A DNA stretch of 21,809 nucleotides. It comes from DATESG01 sp964480275. Lineage in GTDB: Bacteria > Bacillota_I > Bacilli_A > RFN20 > CAG-826. The stretch is taken from positions 1-21,809 of the forward strand of contig CAYZOC010000014.1 in the NCBI GenBank assembly GCA_964480275.1, given 5' to 3'. Below are positions 15,517 through 21,809 of this stretch, piece by piece. How positions within the stretch are numbered: position 1 is the stretch's first letter; each line of letters opens with the position of its first letter. The notes under the pieces are model-generated. The model was not told the DNA's origin. It was given only the letters and a program-made list of their open reading frames with translations, and searched no databases. A program made the translations under genes and the position numbers.

Positions 15517-16284
15517 TTATGATTCTGAACTTACTCTTAACTCTAATGGCTTGATATGGTCTTTAATTTCCTCAGTAAATGCTGTCGTTGTTGAACGGGA
15601 AGCATAAGAGATATTAAAGGTCACACGCAAAAACGTTTCTGCTCCGATCGCAATCATTTGTGATTGGATATCACGAATGTTAATACCAAATCTCGAAGCA
15701 ATAATATGTAAATCACGGAGGATTGAACTATCCGTAGGAACGACTACCGTAACCTTAGGTGCTCGGCGATTTGCCAAGTGTTCAATTTTTCGTAATGTAA
15801 CAAGAATAAGAATTGTAAATATTGTGGCGATTAAAGCAATTGTAAATTGACCAGCACCTGCTGCTAAGCCAATTGACATGACAATCCAGAGCGTCGTCGC
15901 AGTTGTCAAACCCTTGATGTCAGTTCCTGTTTGAATAATAGTACCCGCACCAAGAAAACCAATACCACTAATAACTTGAGCAGCAAGGCGAGCTGGATCA
16001 CGACTCATTTGCCAATTTGGGAAGCCCCAAATCGAGACTGTCATAATAACAGCACTACCAACAGCAACAAGCATATGGGTTCTAAGTCCCGCCGAATGGC
16101 CATGATATTCGCGTTCAAATCCAATTATTCCGGCAAAAATAGCCGCCGCTAAAATTGAAAAGAATATTAAAAGAAGCATGCCAAATTCATTCATCCCCGC
16201 AAACCAATCAATAATTAATTTATCAATTGTCGATGGGGTTTCATAAAAGTTATCAGATTGTGTGATGTCAGAAAAAAAGTTCAT
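15517..16284 (-). CDS. MgtC/SapB family membrane protein
   Basis: A 255-aa membrane protein. The N-terminal half has the MgtC signature: GFEREYHGHSAGLRTHMLV (55-73), DPARLAAQVISGIGFLGAG (97-115), and IKGLTTATTLW (123-133), with four or five transmembrane segments between about 33 and 165. The C-terminal part (from about 176, VTVVVPTDSSILRDL) looks like the ACT-like domain common in this family. MgtC proteins are tied to growth at low magnesium and, in Salmonella, to inhibition of the F-type ATP synthase. They are not shown to be Mg pumps. The ATG has GAGGT 8 bases upstream. It is set between cysS (14 bases) and rlmB (1 base), where Bacillus has mrnC. Confidence 0.92.
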   Translation of the reverse strand: MNFFSDITQSDNFYETPSTIDKLIIDWFAGMNEFGMLLLIFFSILAAAIFAGIIGFEREYHGHSAGLRTHMLVAVGSAVIMTVSIWGFPNWQMSRDPARLAAQVISGIGFLGAGTIIQTGTDIKGLTTATTLWIVMSIGLAAGAGQFTIALIATIFTILILVTLRKIEHLANRRAPKVTVVVPTDSSILRDLHIIASRFGINIRDIQSQMIAIGAETFLRVTFNISYASRSTTTAFTEEIKDHIKPLELRVSSES

Positions 16285-16298
16285 ATTGTTACCTCATA

Positions 16299-17633
16299 TT
16301 AAAGAATTTGTTTTTGTTGCAAAATATTACGAATTTCATCACTTCTTGCGAAATTCTTGTCATGCTTTGCCTTGGAGTATTCTTTTAGTAATTGTATATC
16401 ATTTTCATCTAAAAGTGGTAGTGCAATCTTAATCCCAAGAATATCAAGCATGCGCAGGATTGTCATATATTGCTTGGTAAGAAGCGTTTGGTTGACTTGT
16501 TTATCCCTTAGTGTTTTATTCATTGACCCAAGAAGAGCATATAACTCCATTAGGGCATTAGATGTATTTAAATCATCAGCCAGCGCCAAATAAAACGGCT
16601 TGATGAGTTCACGATCAAATGTAGAGTTTAAGTTATGCTGTTGCACATAAACACTTACTGGTCGAAGTGACCGAGAAATTTTATCAACATCATTTTTACT
16701 TGCTTCAAGCGCGTCGTTAGAAAAATTAACAGGCGCACGATAGTGCGAACTAACTAGAAGCATGCGGATAATATTACCATCATATTGCTCGAGTACTTGT
16801 TTAGCGCTGACGTTATTTCCTAGCGATTTTGACATCTTTTGGTTGTCGACATTGATAAAACCATTATGAAGCCAATAATTAGCTAGGTGAGTGCCATTAT
16901 AAATTTGTGATTGGGCAATCTCGTTTTCGTGATGGGGAAACTTAAGATCAAATCCGCCACCATGAATATCAATAAGCGGTTGTTTGAATAGAGCGTTAAT
17001 CATGGCAACACACTCAGTATGCCAGCCTGGACGGCCTTGTCCCCATGGTGAATCCCATTTAATGCCAACCTCAGTTTTTTTCCAAAGTAGAAAGTCAGCA
17101 GGGTTTTCTTTTTTGCTATTTTCCTCGACCCGTGCTCCGCTAATTAGCTCCTCGTGATTAACGTTAGATAAAATACCATAGTCTTTGTCACTACTAACGC
17201 GGAAAAACACTTCACCGTCAATCACATAAGCTGCGTCTTTTTCAACTAGTCTTTGAATAAAAGCAATAATGTTATCAATATGTTCAGTGGCCTTTGGTGT
17301 AAAGTCGGGCAACATGCTATTAACATCAATAACATTTTTGTTGAAAGCTTTAATATATTTTTCTGTCAGTTTCGATTCATCAATACCCTCATCTAGTGCG
17401 CGGTTGATAATTTTATCGTCAATATCAGTGTAATTACTCACGTATGTGACCTGATAATCTAAGGCAAGAAATAGTCTTCTTAAAACGTCAAAAACCACAA
17501 CTGGTCTTAAGTTACCAATGTGAACGTAATCGTAGACAGTCGGACCACAAACATACATCGAAACATGGCCGGCTTCAATTGGCACAAAGTCTTCAATTTT
17601 CTTTGTCAATGAATTATATAAACGTATTTTCAT
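16299..17633 (-). CDS. cysS: cysteinyl-tRNA synthetase
   Basis: A class I aminoacyl-tRNA synthetase charging tRNA-Cys, 444 aa, slightly shorter than the usual 460-470. The catalytic HIGN (residues 38-41) and KMSKS (266-270) signatures are intact. So are the zinc ligands that select cysteine: C29 in VCGPTVYD, C208 in WHTECVAM, and H234 and E238 in FPHHENE. The helical C-terminal tRNA-binding part ends with FARSDEIRN near the C-terminus, as in relatives. The ATG has no Shine-Dalgarno sequence. A TATAAT box ends 6 bases before it, so the mRNA looks leaderless. It is the first gene of cysS-mgtC-rlmB-sigma factor. Confidence 0.97.
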   Translation of the reverse strand: MKIRLYNSLTKKIEDFVPIEAGHVSMYVCGPTVYDYVHIGNLRPVVVFDVLRRLFLALDYQVTYVSNYTDIDDKIINRALDEGIDESKLTEKYIKAFNKNVIDVNSMLPDFTPKATEHIDNIIAFIQRLVEKDAAYVIDGEVFFRVSSDKDYGILSNVNHEELISGARVEENSKKENPADFLLWKKTEVGIKWDSPWGQGRPGWHTECVAMINALFKQPLIDIHGGGFDLKFPHHENEIAQSQIYNGTHLANYWLHNGFINVDNQKMSKSLGNNVSAKQVLEQYDGNIIRMLLVSSHYRAPVNFSNDALEASKNDVDKISRSLRPVSVYVQQHNLNSTFDRELIKPFYLALADDLNTSNALMELYALLGSMNKTLRDKQVNQTLLTKQYMTILRMLDILGIKIALPLLDENDIQLLKEYSKAKHDKNFARSDEIRNILQQKQIL

Positions 17634-17639
17634 GAGTTA

Positions 17640-17648
17640 ATTATAACA
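17640..17648 (-). promoter_or_regulatory. extended -10 promoter immediately before cysS
   Basis: The minus strand reads TGTTATAAT, an extended -10 (TGnTATAAT), then TAACTC and the cysS ATG. With a start 7 bases after the -10 box, the first transcribed base would be the A of ATG. No good -35 box is seen, as is usual for extended -10 promoters. The AT-rich gap upstream (17649-17815) shows no T-box or other riboswitch motif. Confidence 0.7.
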
Positions 17649-17815
17649 TAATTATTTATTGTTTTATGCTGAAGTATTTAGTAAATCTTGTACGATTTAA
17701 AACTTAAAAATACATCGTTTTTGTAGAGTTTTTTCATTTATTTTTAACTATTATTAATATAGTCAAGATTTCATATTATCTTAATGAATGCTATTTATAA
17801 TTTTTGATAGTCAAC

Positions 17816-17845
17816 AAAAAAGGCCATGAACTAAATCATCGCCTT
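17816..17845 (-). terminator. terminator after the HAD phosphatase gene
   Basis: AAGGC pairs with GCCTT and ATGA with TCAT (one G/G mismatch between them) around TTTAGT, followed by T residues (TTTTTGTTG). It lies 7 bases after the stop codon and separates this gene from cysS. Confidence 0.85.
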
Positions 17846-17852
17846 AATAGTT

Positions 17853-18512
17853 TTATTTACGTTTTAAAATCGCCTCTATTTCCTTGGGATGATCGACAAC
17901 GTATTTTGGATTATATTGATACACATAATTTTTCCTAACATATCCCCATGTAACAAAGCAACTTGCAAGGTGGCCATTTTTTGCCGTCATCATATCGACA
18001 TCACTATCACCAACATATAGTACGTGTTTTGCATCTAAATTATGATTTTTAAGGACCTTTTCAACAAGACTTGGATCAGGCTTAACTGGTTCGTTTTCTC
18101 TAATTCCATAAGTGGCTAAGACTAGACCAGGAAAATACTTTTCAACGACTTTTACAGCGACATTGTGAGGCTTATTAGTCAAACAAAGCGTCGGAATGTT
18201 ATTTAGTTTCAACCATTCTAGTAGTGCAACAATTCCTGGGAAGGGGCGCGTCTTGTTTTCTGCATTAAGTTCATATCTAATTGAAAGCGCATCATTTAAC
18301 TTTGGTAGTAGCTCAAGACTATACTGCCTGGAGGCTAGCGCTCGCTCCATCTGCGCAACTTTACCGCTGCCAAGAAAAGACTCCATTTCTTCGCGTGTAA
18401 AACCACCCTTTAAGCCAAGACTAGCAAAGGCATATTCTAAGTTATCAAGTAAATCTTCAAGTGTGTGAAGTAGTGTTCCATCTAAATCAAAAATAACTGC
18501 GTTGTAATTCAT
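17853..18512 (-). CDS. HAD-superfamily phosphatase (phosphoglycolate phosphatase-like)
   Basis: A 219-aa haloacid dehalogenase-type hydrolase. All four motifs are visible: nucleophile and acid D9 and D11 in FDLDGT, T112 in LTNKP, K144 in VKPDPS, and the magnesium-binding D169 and D173 in VGDSDVDM. A helical C1 cap fills residues about 17-85. This is the plan of Gph, PpaX and similar small-molecule phosphatases. The true substrate (phosphoglycolate, pyrophosphate or a sugar phosphate) cannot be told from sequence. The ATG has AAAGGAG about 6 bases upstream. It seems to be a single-gene unit with its own promoter and terminator. Confidence 0.9.
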   Translation of the reverse strand: MNYNAVIFDLDGTLLHTLEDLLDNLEYAFASLGLKGGFTREEMESFLGSGKVAQMERALASRQYSLELLPKLNDALSIRYELNAENKTRPFPGIVALLEWLKLNNIPTLCLTNKPHNVAVKVVEKYFPGLVLATYGIRENEPVKPDPSLVEKVLKNHNLDAKHVLYVGDSDVDMMTAKNGHLASCFVTWGYVRKNYVYQYNPKYVVDHPKEIEAILKRK

Positions 18513-18524
18513 AGTAACTCCTTT

Positions 18525-18548
18525 AAAAAAAGACTCTTTAGAGTCTTT
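18525..18548 (-). terminator. terminator-like hairpin before the HAD gene
   Basis: AAAGACTC, loop TAAA, GAGTCTTT and then four more T: an 8-bp stem with a T-run. It is placed to end the transcript of the 77-aa gene upstream. It also lies at the expected 5' end of the HAD mRNA, just before its ribosome site. Confidence 0.85.
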
Positions 18549-18551
18549 CTT

Positions 18552-18580
18552 ATCTTAAAGTGTTTTTTAGGATTAGTCAA
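18552..18580 (-). promoter_or_regulatory. promoter for the HAD phosphatase gene
   Basis: TTGACT (18575-18580), a 17-base spacer and TAAGAT (18552-18557) on the minus strand. The -35 box overlaps the last codons and stop of the 77-aa gene. The predicted start falls at the first bases of the hairpin at 18525-18548. Confidence 0.6.
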
Positions 18581-18806
18581 TCCAAAGAACTTGGCCTTTA
18601 AGAACAATGAAAATCATGTCAACAAGCCATAAGAATGGAATACCAACGATGATAAGAACAATCGCAAGTACAACACCTAACATATTGTCCTTGGATAGAC
18701 TCTTAACAAGACGGTAAATAACCCAAATGATGTCAAGAAACGGAATCGCAAGAATGAATTTAACAATTAGTGGTAAACCATCCATTACTTTTACAAATTT
18801 TTTCAT
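18573..18806 (-). CDS. small membrane protein of unknown function
   Basis: A 77-aa protein that I do not recognise. It has a basic N-terminus (MKKFVK), two hydrophobic segments (about 11-31 and 43-69) and a short basic loop between them (YRLVKSLSKDN). Each segment contains IPFL followed by an aspartate in an apolar setting (IPFLDIIWVI at 21-30, IPFLWLVDMIFI at 56-67), so the protein looks like an internally repeated helical hairpin. The ATG has AAAGGAGG 5 bases upstream, a very strong site, which argues for a real, well-translated gene. It lies between another membrane-protein gene and the HAD gene, with its own likely promoter and terminator. Confidence 0.82.
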   Translation of the reverse strand: MKKFVKVMDGLPLIVKFILAIPFLDIIWVIYRLVKSLSKDNMLGVVLAIVLIIVGIPFLWLVDMIFIVLKGQVLWID

Positions 18807-18825
18807 AAGTTCCTCCTTTAATTAA

Positions 18826-18834
18826 ATTGTAACA
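18826..18834 (-). promoter_or_regulatory. extended -10 promoter for the 77-aa gene
   Basis: The minus strand reads TGTTACAAT, matching TGnTATAAT with one change, about 20 bases before the start codon. No clear -35 box is seen. Confidence 0.45.
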
Positions 18835-18860
18835 CTTTAGCATAAATATTTAATAAAAAA

Positions 18861-19364
18861 TTATTTTTCAAAAAATAGAAAAATTATTCCTAGTAGTGTC
18901 GCAACCACGCCGGTCACCAGCGCAAAAGTCGACTGAGCTTGACCAGGGCTAGTAAACGCGAGGCCGATGAGGGCTCCACCAATGAGAATACGCATGATTC
19001 CTAGACTCAAATAAAACCAGCCATTGTTCTTTACATTATTAAATAGCACAACTAAGCCTAATCCAACGAATAGGACACCAAAAGCAACTAGACCAACCTG
19101 GACTATCTCCTTGTTAAAGATGGCCGCTAAAAGGCCTAAAACGAGCATCAATACACCGATCCACATTTCTTTGCTCTTATCGCCGTAGCGAAATTTTTTA
19201 ATAATCATCGCTAAGCCTAAACTAGCAACTGTGATTGCAATAATAAAAATCATACTATCGATGACAATATCGCGGTACTTGATAAGGTATGCACCAACGA
19301 CAATTAATAATATTGATGTTGAGATACTAATTGTTCCCGTTAACTTGATTTTTTTATTTTCCAT
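18861..19364 (-). CDS. polytopic membrane protein, possibly HdeD/DUF308-like
   Basis: A 167-aa protein made almost wholly of six hydrophobic segments (about 9-27, 37-56, 66-84, 86-108, 115-136 and 146-166). They are Gly-rich and joined by short basic loops. The repeated Leu/Gly pattern (LVLGLLAAIF, LFVGLGLVVL, GALIGLAF) recalls the HdeD/DUF308 family of small membrane proteins, but no diagnostic motif confirms this. The ATG has GAGGA 7 bases upstream. It follows the rplQ terminator, and no convincing promoter hexamers were seen, so it may depend on read-through. No terminator is evident before the next gene. Confidence 0.75.
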   Translation of the reverse strand: MENKKIKLTGTISISTSILLIVVGAYLIKYRDIVIDSMIFIIAITVASLGLAMIIKKFRYGDKSKEMWIGVLMLVLGLLAAIFNKEIVQVGLVAFGVLFVGLGLVVLFNNVKNNGWFYLSLGIMRILIGGALIGLAFTSPGQAQSTFALVTGVVATLLGIIFLFFEK

Positions 19365-19402
19365 ATATATTCCTCACGTATCTAATATAGCAAAAATATA
19401 AT

Positions 19403-19426
19403 AAAAAAGAGCAGTTTACACTGCTC
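19403..19426 (-). terminator. terminator of the alpha operon
   Basis: After rplQ the minus strand reads GAGCAGT, loop GTAA, ACTGCTC and six T: a 7-bp stem directly followed by a T-run, 24 bases past the stop codon. Confidence 0.93.
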
Positions 19427-19450
19427 AATTAGTTTTTATTTGTGTTCTAA

Positions 19451-19852
19451 TTAGTCAACAAATTCGATTAAAGAAATTGGTGCATCGTCACCACGACGAT
19501 TTCCTAACTTAAGAACGCGGGTATAACCACCGTTACGAGTTTGAAATTTAGGACCGAGATCACTAAATAAAACTGAAAGTGCGTTTTTACCTTCCGCATT
19601 GACAATACCTTCACGTAATCTAGCCGCGGCTAGACGACGAGCATGTAAATCACCACGTTTTGCAAGTGTAATTAGTTTTTCAACATTTGTTTGCACTTGA
19701 CGGGCAACTTTACTGCCAACCGTTAATTTGCCATAAACGATCAATTCGCTTGTGACATTACGGAGCATGTTTTTGTCTTTACTTGTTGTATAAGCGGCCT
19801 TAAAGCGGACGCCGGTTTTACCATGTACGTTTTTTCTTCCTTGTGCTGGCAT
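19451..19852 (-). CDS. rplQ: 50S ribosomal protein L17
   Basis: L17 (133 aa) is a large-subunit protein near the exit tunnel. Family text is plain: the N-terminal RKNVHGKTGVRFKAAYTTSKDKNMLRNVTSELI (usually FGRxxxHRxAxLRNLxTSLI), then VEKLITLAKRGDLHARR and the C-terminal GGYTRVLKLGNRRGDDAPISLIEFVD. The start of the family pattern is slightly altered here (GKTGVRFKAA). The ATG uses AGAGG formed across the rpoA stop codon, with 9 bases between the two genes. It is the last gene of the alpha operon, before a strong terminator. Confidence 0.98.
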   Translation of the reverse strand: MPAQGRKNVHGKTGVRFKAAYTTSKDKNMLRNVTSELIVYGKLTVGSKVARQVQTNVEKLITLAKRGDLHARRLAAARLREGIVNAEGKNALSVLFSDLGPKFQTRNGGYTRVLKLGNRRGDDAPISLIEFVD

Positions 19853-19861
19853 ATATTACCT

Positions 19862-20833
19862 CTATTCTATCCCTTTAAACGAAAGTTCCATTTCGATAAG
19901 TTTGTCTTTGATTTCTTTGAAGGACTTGCGACCTAAATTGCGAATCTTTAAGACTTCTTCTTCCGTTAGTTGGATTAATTCTTGAACGGTTTGAATGCCC
20001 GCTCGTTTTAAACAGTTATAACTTCTAACAGTTAAATCTAAGTCTTCTATTGTTTGCGTATTAACTGGTGTGACATCAAGAGTTTCTTCTTTCATGATTG
20101 TAATATCAACCGCAGTTTCATCAACGCGGGTGAAAGCTCTTAAGTGTTCCATAAGTATTTTTGACGCTAGGCTTAGGGCATAGTTTGGTTGGATTGAACC
20201 ATCAGTCCATACTTCAAGCGATAAGCGTTCATAGCGGTCATCATGGTGCACACGAGTGTTAGCAACTTCATAATTGACTTTTTTAATCGAAGAATAGTTA
20301 CTGTCGGTCGCAACTGCGCCAATTGGGAGACCAAATTCACCTTTAAGGGCTTTATTGGCTTCGCCGGTAACATATCCCCGGCCATTACGGGCATAAACTG
20401 TTAACTTTAATTGACCGCCGGCACTTACGTGGGCGATTTCAAGATCTTGGTTGATTACTTCAACTTCTGAACTTGCATTAAAATCACTAGCGGTAACGAC
20501 TGCAGGACCCTTGACATCTAATTCAAGAAGTTTGACTGATTCGCTATCTTCGTTGATTCTAATAATTAAATTTTTAAGATTAAGAATAATAGTGGTAACA
20601 TCTTCTTCCACGCCATCGAGGGCACTAAATTCATGTTGGGCGCCATCGACTTTGATTGCGAACATGCTTGCTCCTGGGAGCGAGCCTAAAAGCACCCGAC
20701 GAAGTGAGTTACCGATGGTTTGTCCAAATCCACGTTCAAGTGGTTCGATGACGAACTTACCATAATTTTTTTCACTATCAATCTCGTTGATGGTGAAACC
20801 TGTTTTAATAAATGGATTGGCAATAATTTTCAT
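19862..20833 (-). CDS. rpoA: DNA-directed RNA polymerase subunit alpha
   Basis: The alpha subunit (323 aa) dimerises to seed polymerase assembly and contacts DNA upstream of promoters. The start is the ATG at 20831-20833 (MKIIANPFIK), because GGGAGG lies 8-9 bases upstream. An in-frame upstream ATG inside rpsK was rejected. The N-terminal domain has GFGQTIGNSLRRVLLGSLPGAS. The C-terminal domain keeps the DNA-contacting residues seen in E. coli: R, N and C in RSYNCLKRAGI and the LGRKS loop, so UP-element binding should work. It ends with TAG. Its place between rpsK and rplQ is standard. Confidence 0.99.
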   Translation of the reverse strand: MKIIANPFIKTGFTINEIDSEKNYGKFVIEPLERGFGQTIGNSLRRVLLGSLPGASMFAIKVDGAQHEFSALDGVEEDVTTIILNLKNLIIRINEDSESVKLLELDVKGPAVVTASDFNASSEVEVINQDLEIAHVSAGGQLKLTVYARNGRGYVTGEANKALKGEFGLPIGAVATDSNYSSIKKVNYEVANTRVHHDDRYERLSLEVWTDGSIQPNYALSLASKILMEHLRAFTRVDETAVDITIMKEETLDVTPVNTQTIEDLDLTVRSYNCLKRAGIQTVQELIQLTEEEVLKIRNLGRKSFKEIKDKLIEMELSFKGIE

Positions 20834-20853
20834 GTTAGTTACCTCCCTATCTC

Positions 20854-21255
20854 TTAACCACGCGGCCGTTTTGGTGGCCGGCATCCATTGTGTGGGATTG
20901 GCGTTGTATCTTGAATTGAAGTGACGGTTAGACCTGCCATTGCTAGAGCGCGGATTGCGCTTTCACGACCTTGACCTGGTCCTTTAACATTGACATCAAC
21001 TGTTTTAAGACCTTGATCAACGGCAACTTTCGCTGCTGCTTCTCCGGCTAATTGCGCGGCCCATGGAGTTGATTTTTTACTACCTTTAAAGCCTAGTGCA
21101 CCTGCACTCGACCAACTAATTGCGTTACCACTTTCGTCAGTGATGGTAACAATCGTGTTATTGAAAGTAGAGTGGATATGTGCGATTCCCTTAGTATAAC
21201 TGCGGCGAATCTTACGTTTGCGAGTTGTTGCTTTTTTTGCTTTTGCTGCTGCCAT
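20854..21255 (-). CDS. rpsK: 30S ribosomal protein S11
   Basis: S11 (133 aa) lies on the platform of the small subunit near the Shine-Dalgarno helix. The basic N-terminal tail (about 1-18) leads to GIAHIHSTFNNTIVTITDESGN, then SAGALGFKGSKKSTPWAAQ, VDVNVKGPGQGRESAIRAL and DTTPIPHNGCRPPKRPRG. The last residues are PRG where most bacteria have RRRV or similar, a small difference. The ATG has AAGGAG about 10 bases upstream. It lies 19 bases after rpsM. Confidence 0.98.
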   Translation of the reverse strand: MAAAKAKKATTRKRKIRRSYTKGIAHIHSTFNNTIVTITDESGNAISWSSAGALGFKGSKKSTPWAAQLAGEAAAKVAVDQGLKTVDVNVKGPGQGRESAIRALAMAGLTVTSIQDTTPIPHNGCRPPKRPRG

Positions 21256-21274
21256 AATTTATACTCTCCTTCCC

Positions 21275-21652
21275 TTAACCTTGTGACGCCTGTTTCTTGT
21301 TCGCAATGGTCTTTTTTGGACCCTTACGTGTTCTAGCGTTTGTTCTGGTTCTTTGTCCACGGACTGGCAGGCCACGACGGTGGCGAAGTCCACGGTAAGC
21401 ACCGATTTCGCTAAGGCGTTTAATATTCATAGCGGTTTGGCGACGTAAATCACCTTCGATTCGGAATTTGGTTACTTCCGTCCGAATGCTACTTAATTGT
21501 TCTTCTGTTAAATCTTTAACGCGGATACTTTCATCAATACCTGCGGCTGCAAGAATTTTCTTGCTGGTCGTTAGTCCAATACCATAAATGTAGGTAAGGG
21601 AAATAACAACGCGTTTTTCATTTGGAATATCTACACCAACAATACGTGCCAT
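21275..21652 (-). CDS. rpsM: 30S ribosomal protein S13
   Basis: S13 (125 aa) sits in the head of the small subunit and touches the P-site tRNA and the inter-subunit bridge. It begins MARIVGVDIPNEKRVVISLTYIYGIG. The helix-two-turns-helix region includes LRRQTAMNIKRLSEIGAYRGLRHRRGLPVRGQRT, and the basic tail NARTRKGPKKTIANKK closes it. AGGAGG lies 10 bases before the ATG. It follows rpmJ by 18 bases, the usual order at the head of the alpha operon. Confidence 0.98.
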   Translation of the reverse strand: MARIVGVDIPNEKRVVISLTYIYGIGLTTSKKILAAAGIDESIRVKDLTEEQLSSIRTEVTKFRIEGDLRRQTAMNIKRLSEIGAYRGLRHRRGLPVRGQRTRTNARTRKGPKKTIANKKQASQG

Positions 21653-21670
21653 AATATTCTTTCCTCCTAT

Positions 21671-21784
21671 TTAACCTTGTCTTTGCTTATGCTTCGGGTT
21701 TTGGCAGATGACCATGACACGGCCATGTCTTCTAATAACCCGGCATTTATCGCAAATTGGTTTGACTGAGGTTCTTACTTTCAT
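21671..21784 (-). CDS. rpmJ: 50S ribosomal protein L36
   Basis: A 37-aa zinc-binding ribosomal protein. The ligands C11, C14, C27 and H32 of the C+ form are all present (VKPICDKC, MVICQNPKHKQRQG). The ATG at 21782-21784 has GGAGG 8 bases upstream. In Bacillota infA comes just before it, but the 25 bases left in the window do not show it. Confidence 0.97.
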   Translation of the reverse strand: MKVRTSVKPICDKCRVIRRHGRVMVICQNPKHKQRQG

Positions 21785-21809
21785 AATTGTTCCTCCATTG
21801 ATGCTACTA

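Noticed and set aside
17634..17815. T-box or other riboswitch before cysS
   Set aside because: No T-box core sequence or specifier stem seen, and the promoter directly abuts the start codon.
1..21809. UGA read as tryptophan (Mycoplasma code)
   Set aside because: All genes are open under the standard code with TGG for Trp, and no in-frame TGA occurs.
1..21809. Mobile elements, phage genes, CRISPR arrays, defence genes or a new enzyme system
   Set aside because: No transposase, integrase, direct-repeat array or defence domain was found. The window is a core housekeeping cluster with local oddities.

Overview
The window looks like a low-GC Bacillota (Firmicutes) chromosome, probably a Bacilli lineage close to the Mollicutes or Erysipelotrichia. 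It holds the core transcription and translation supercluster. The gene order from cysS to rpoC follows the Bacillus plan, and Shine-Dalgarno sites are strong (AAGGAGG type). RpoC resembles Bacilli and Mollicutes proteins, and RpoB carries an Asn at the rifampicin site as described for Mollicutes. Tryptophan is encoded by TGG, so the UGA=Trp code is not in use. However, none of the 24 complete genes ends in TGA. The species cannot be named from the sequence alone.

Layout, in the direction of transcription of the minus strand (right to left). The alpha operon rpmJ-rpsM-rpsK-rpoA-rplQ ends at a strong terminator. Two uncharacterised membrane-protein genes and a HAD-family phosphatase gene follow, each with signs of its own promoter or terminator. 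Next comes cysS-mgtC-rlmB-sigH-like, then rpmG-secE-nusG. A plus-strand ktrB-ktrA potassium-uptake operon interrupts the cluster between nusG and rplK. The rest is rplK-rplA-rplJ-rplL-rsmC-like-rpoB-rpoC, closed by a terminator. The start of a lipoprotein gene runs off the left edge.

How the genes work together. Almost everything serves RNA polymerase (rpoA, rpoB, rpoC, nusG, a sigma factor) or the ribosome (nine ribosomal proteins, a 23S rRNA methylase, a probable 16S rRNA methylase, Cys-tRNA synthetase), with SecE for protein export. Two membrane systems that bear on ion balance, KtrAB and an MgtC-family protein, sit inside this cluster at places where Bacillus has none. MgtC takes the slot of mrnC, and rae1 is missing between rlmB and the sigma gene.

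Regulation visible in the sequence includes an L10 leader before rplJ, a two-hairpin leader before rplK, a hairpin between rplL and the methylase gene, several promoters with consensus spacing, an apparently leaderless cysS, and a ktrB message with a leader of about 10 nt. No mobile element, CRISPR array, tRNA or rRNA gene was seen. No gene-free stretch exceeds 300 bases. The longest are 10632-10879 (rplK/ktrB promoters and rplK leader) and 17634-17852 (AT-rich, with the cysS promoter and a terminator).
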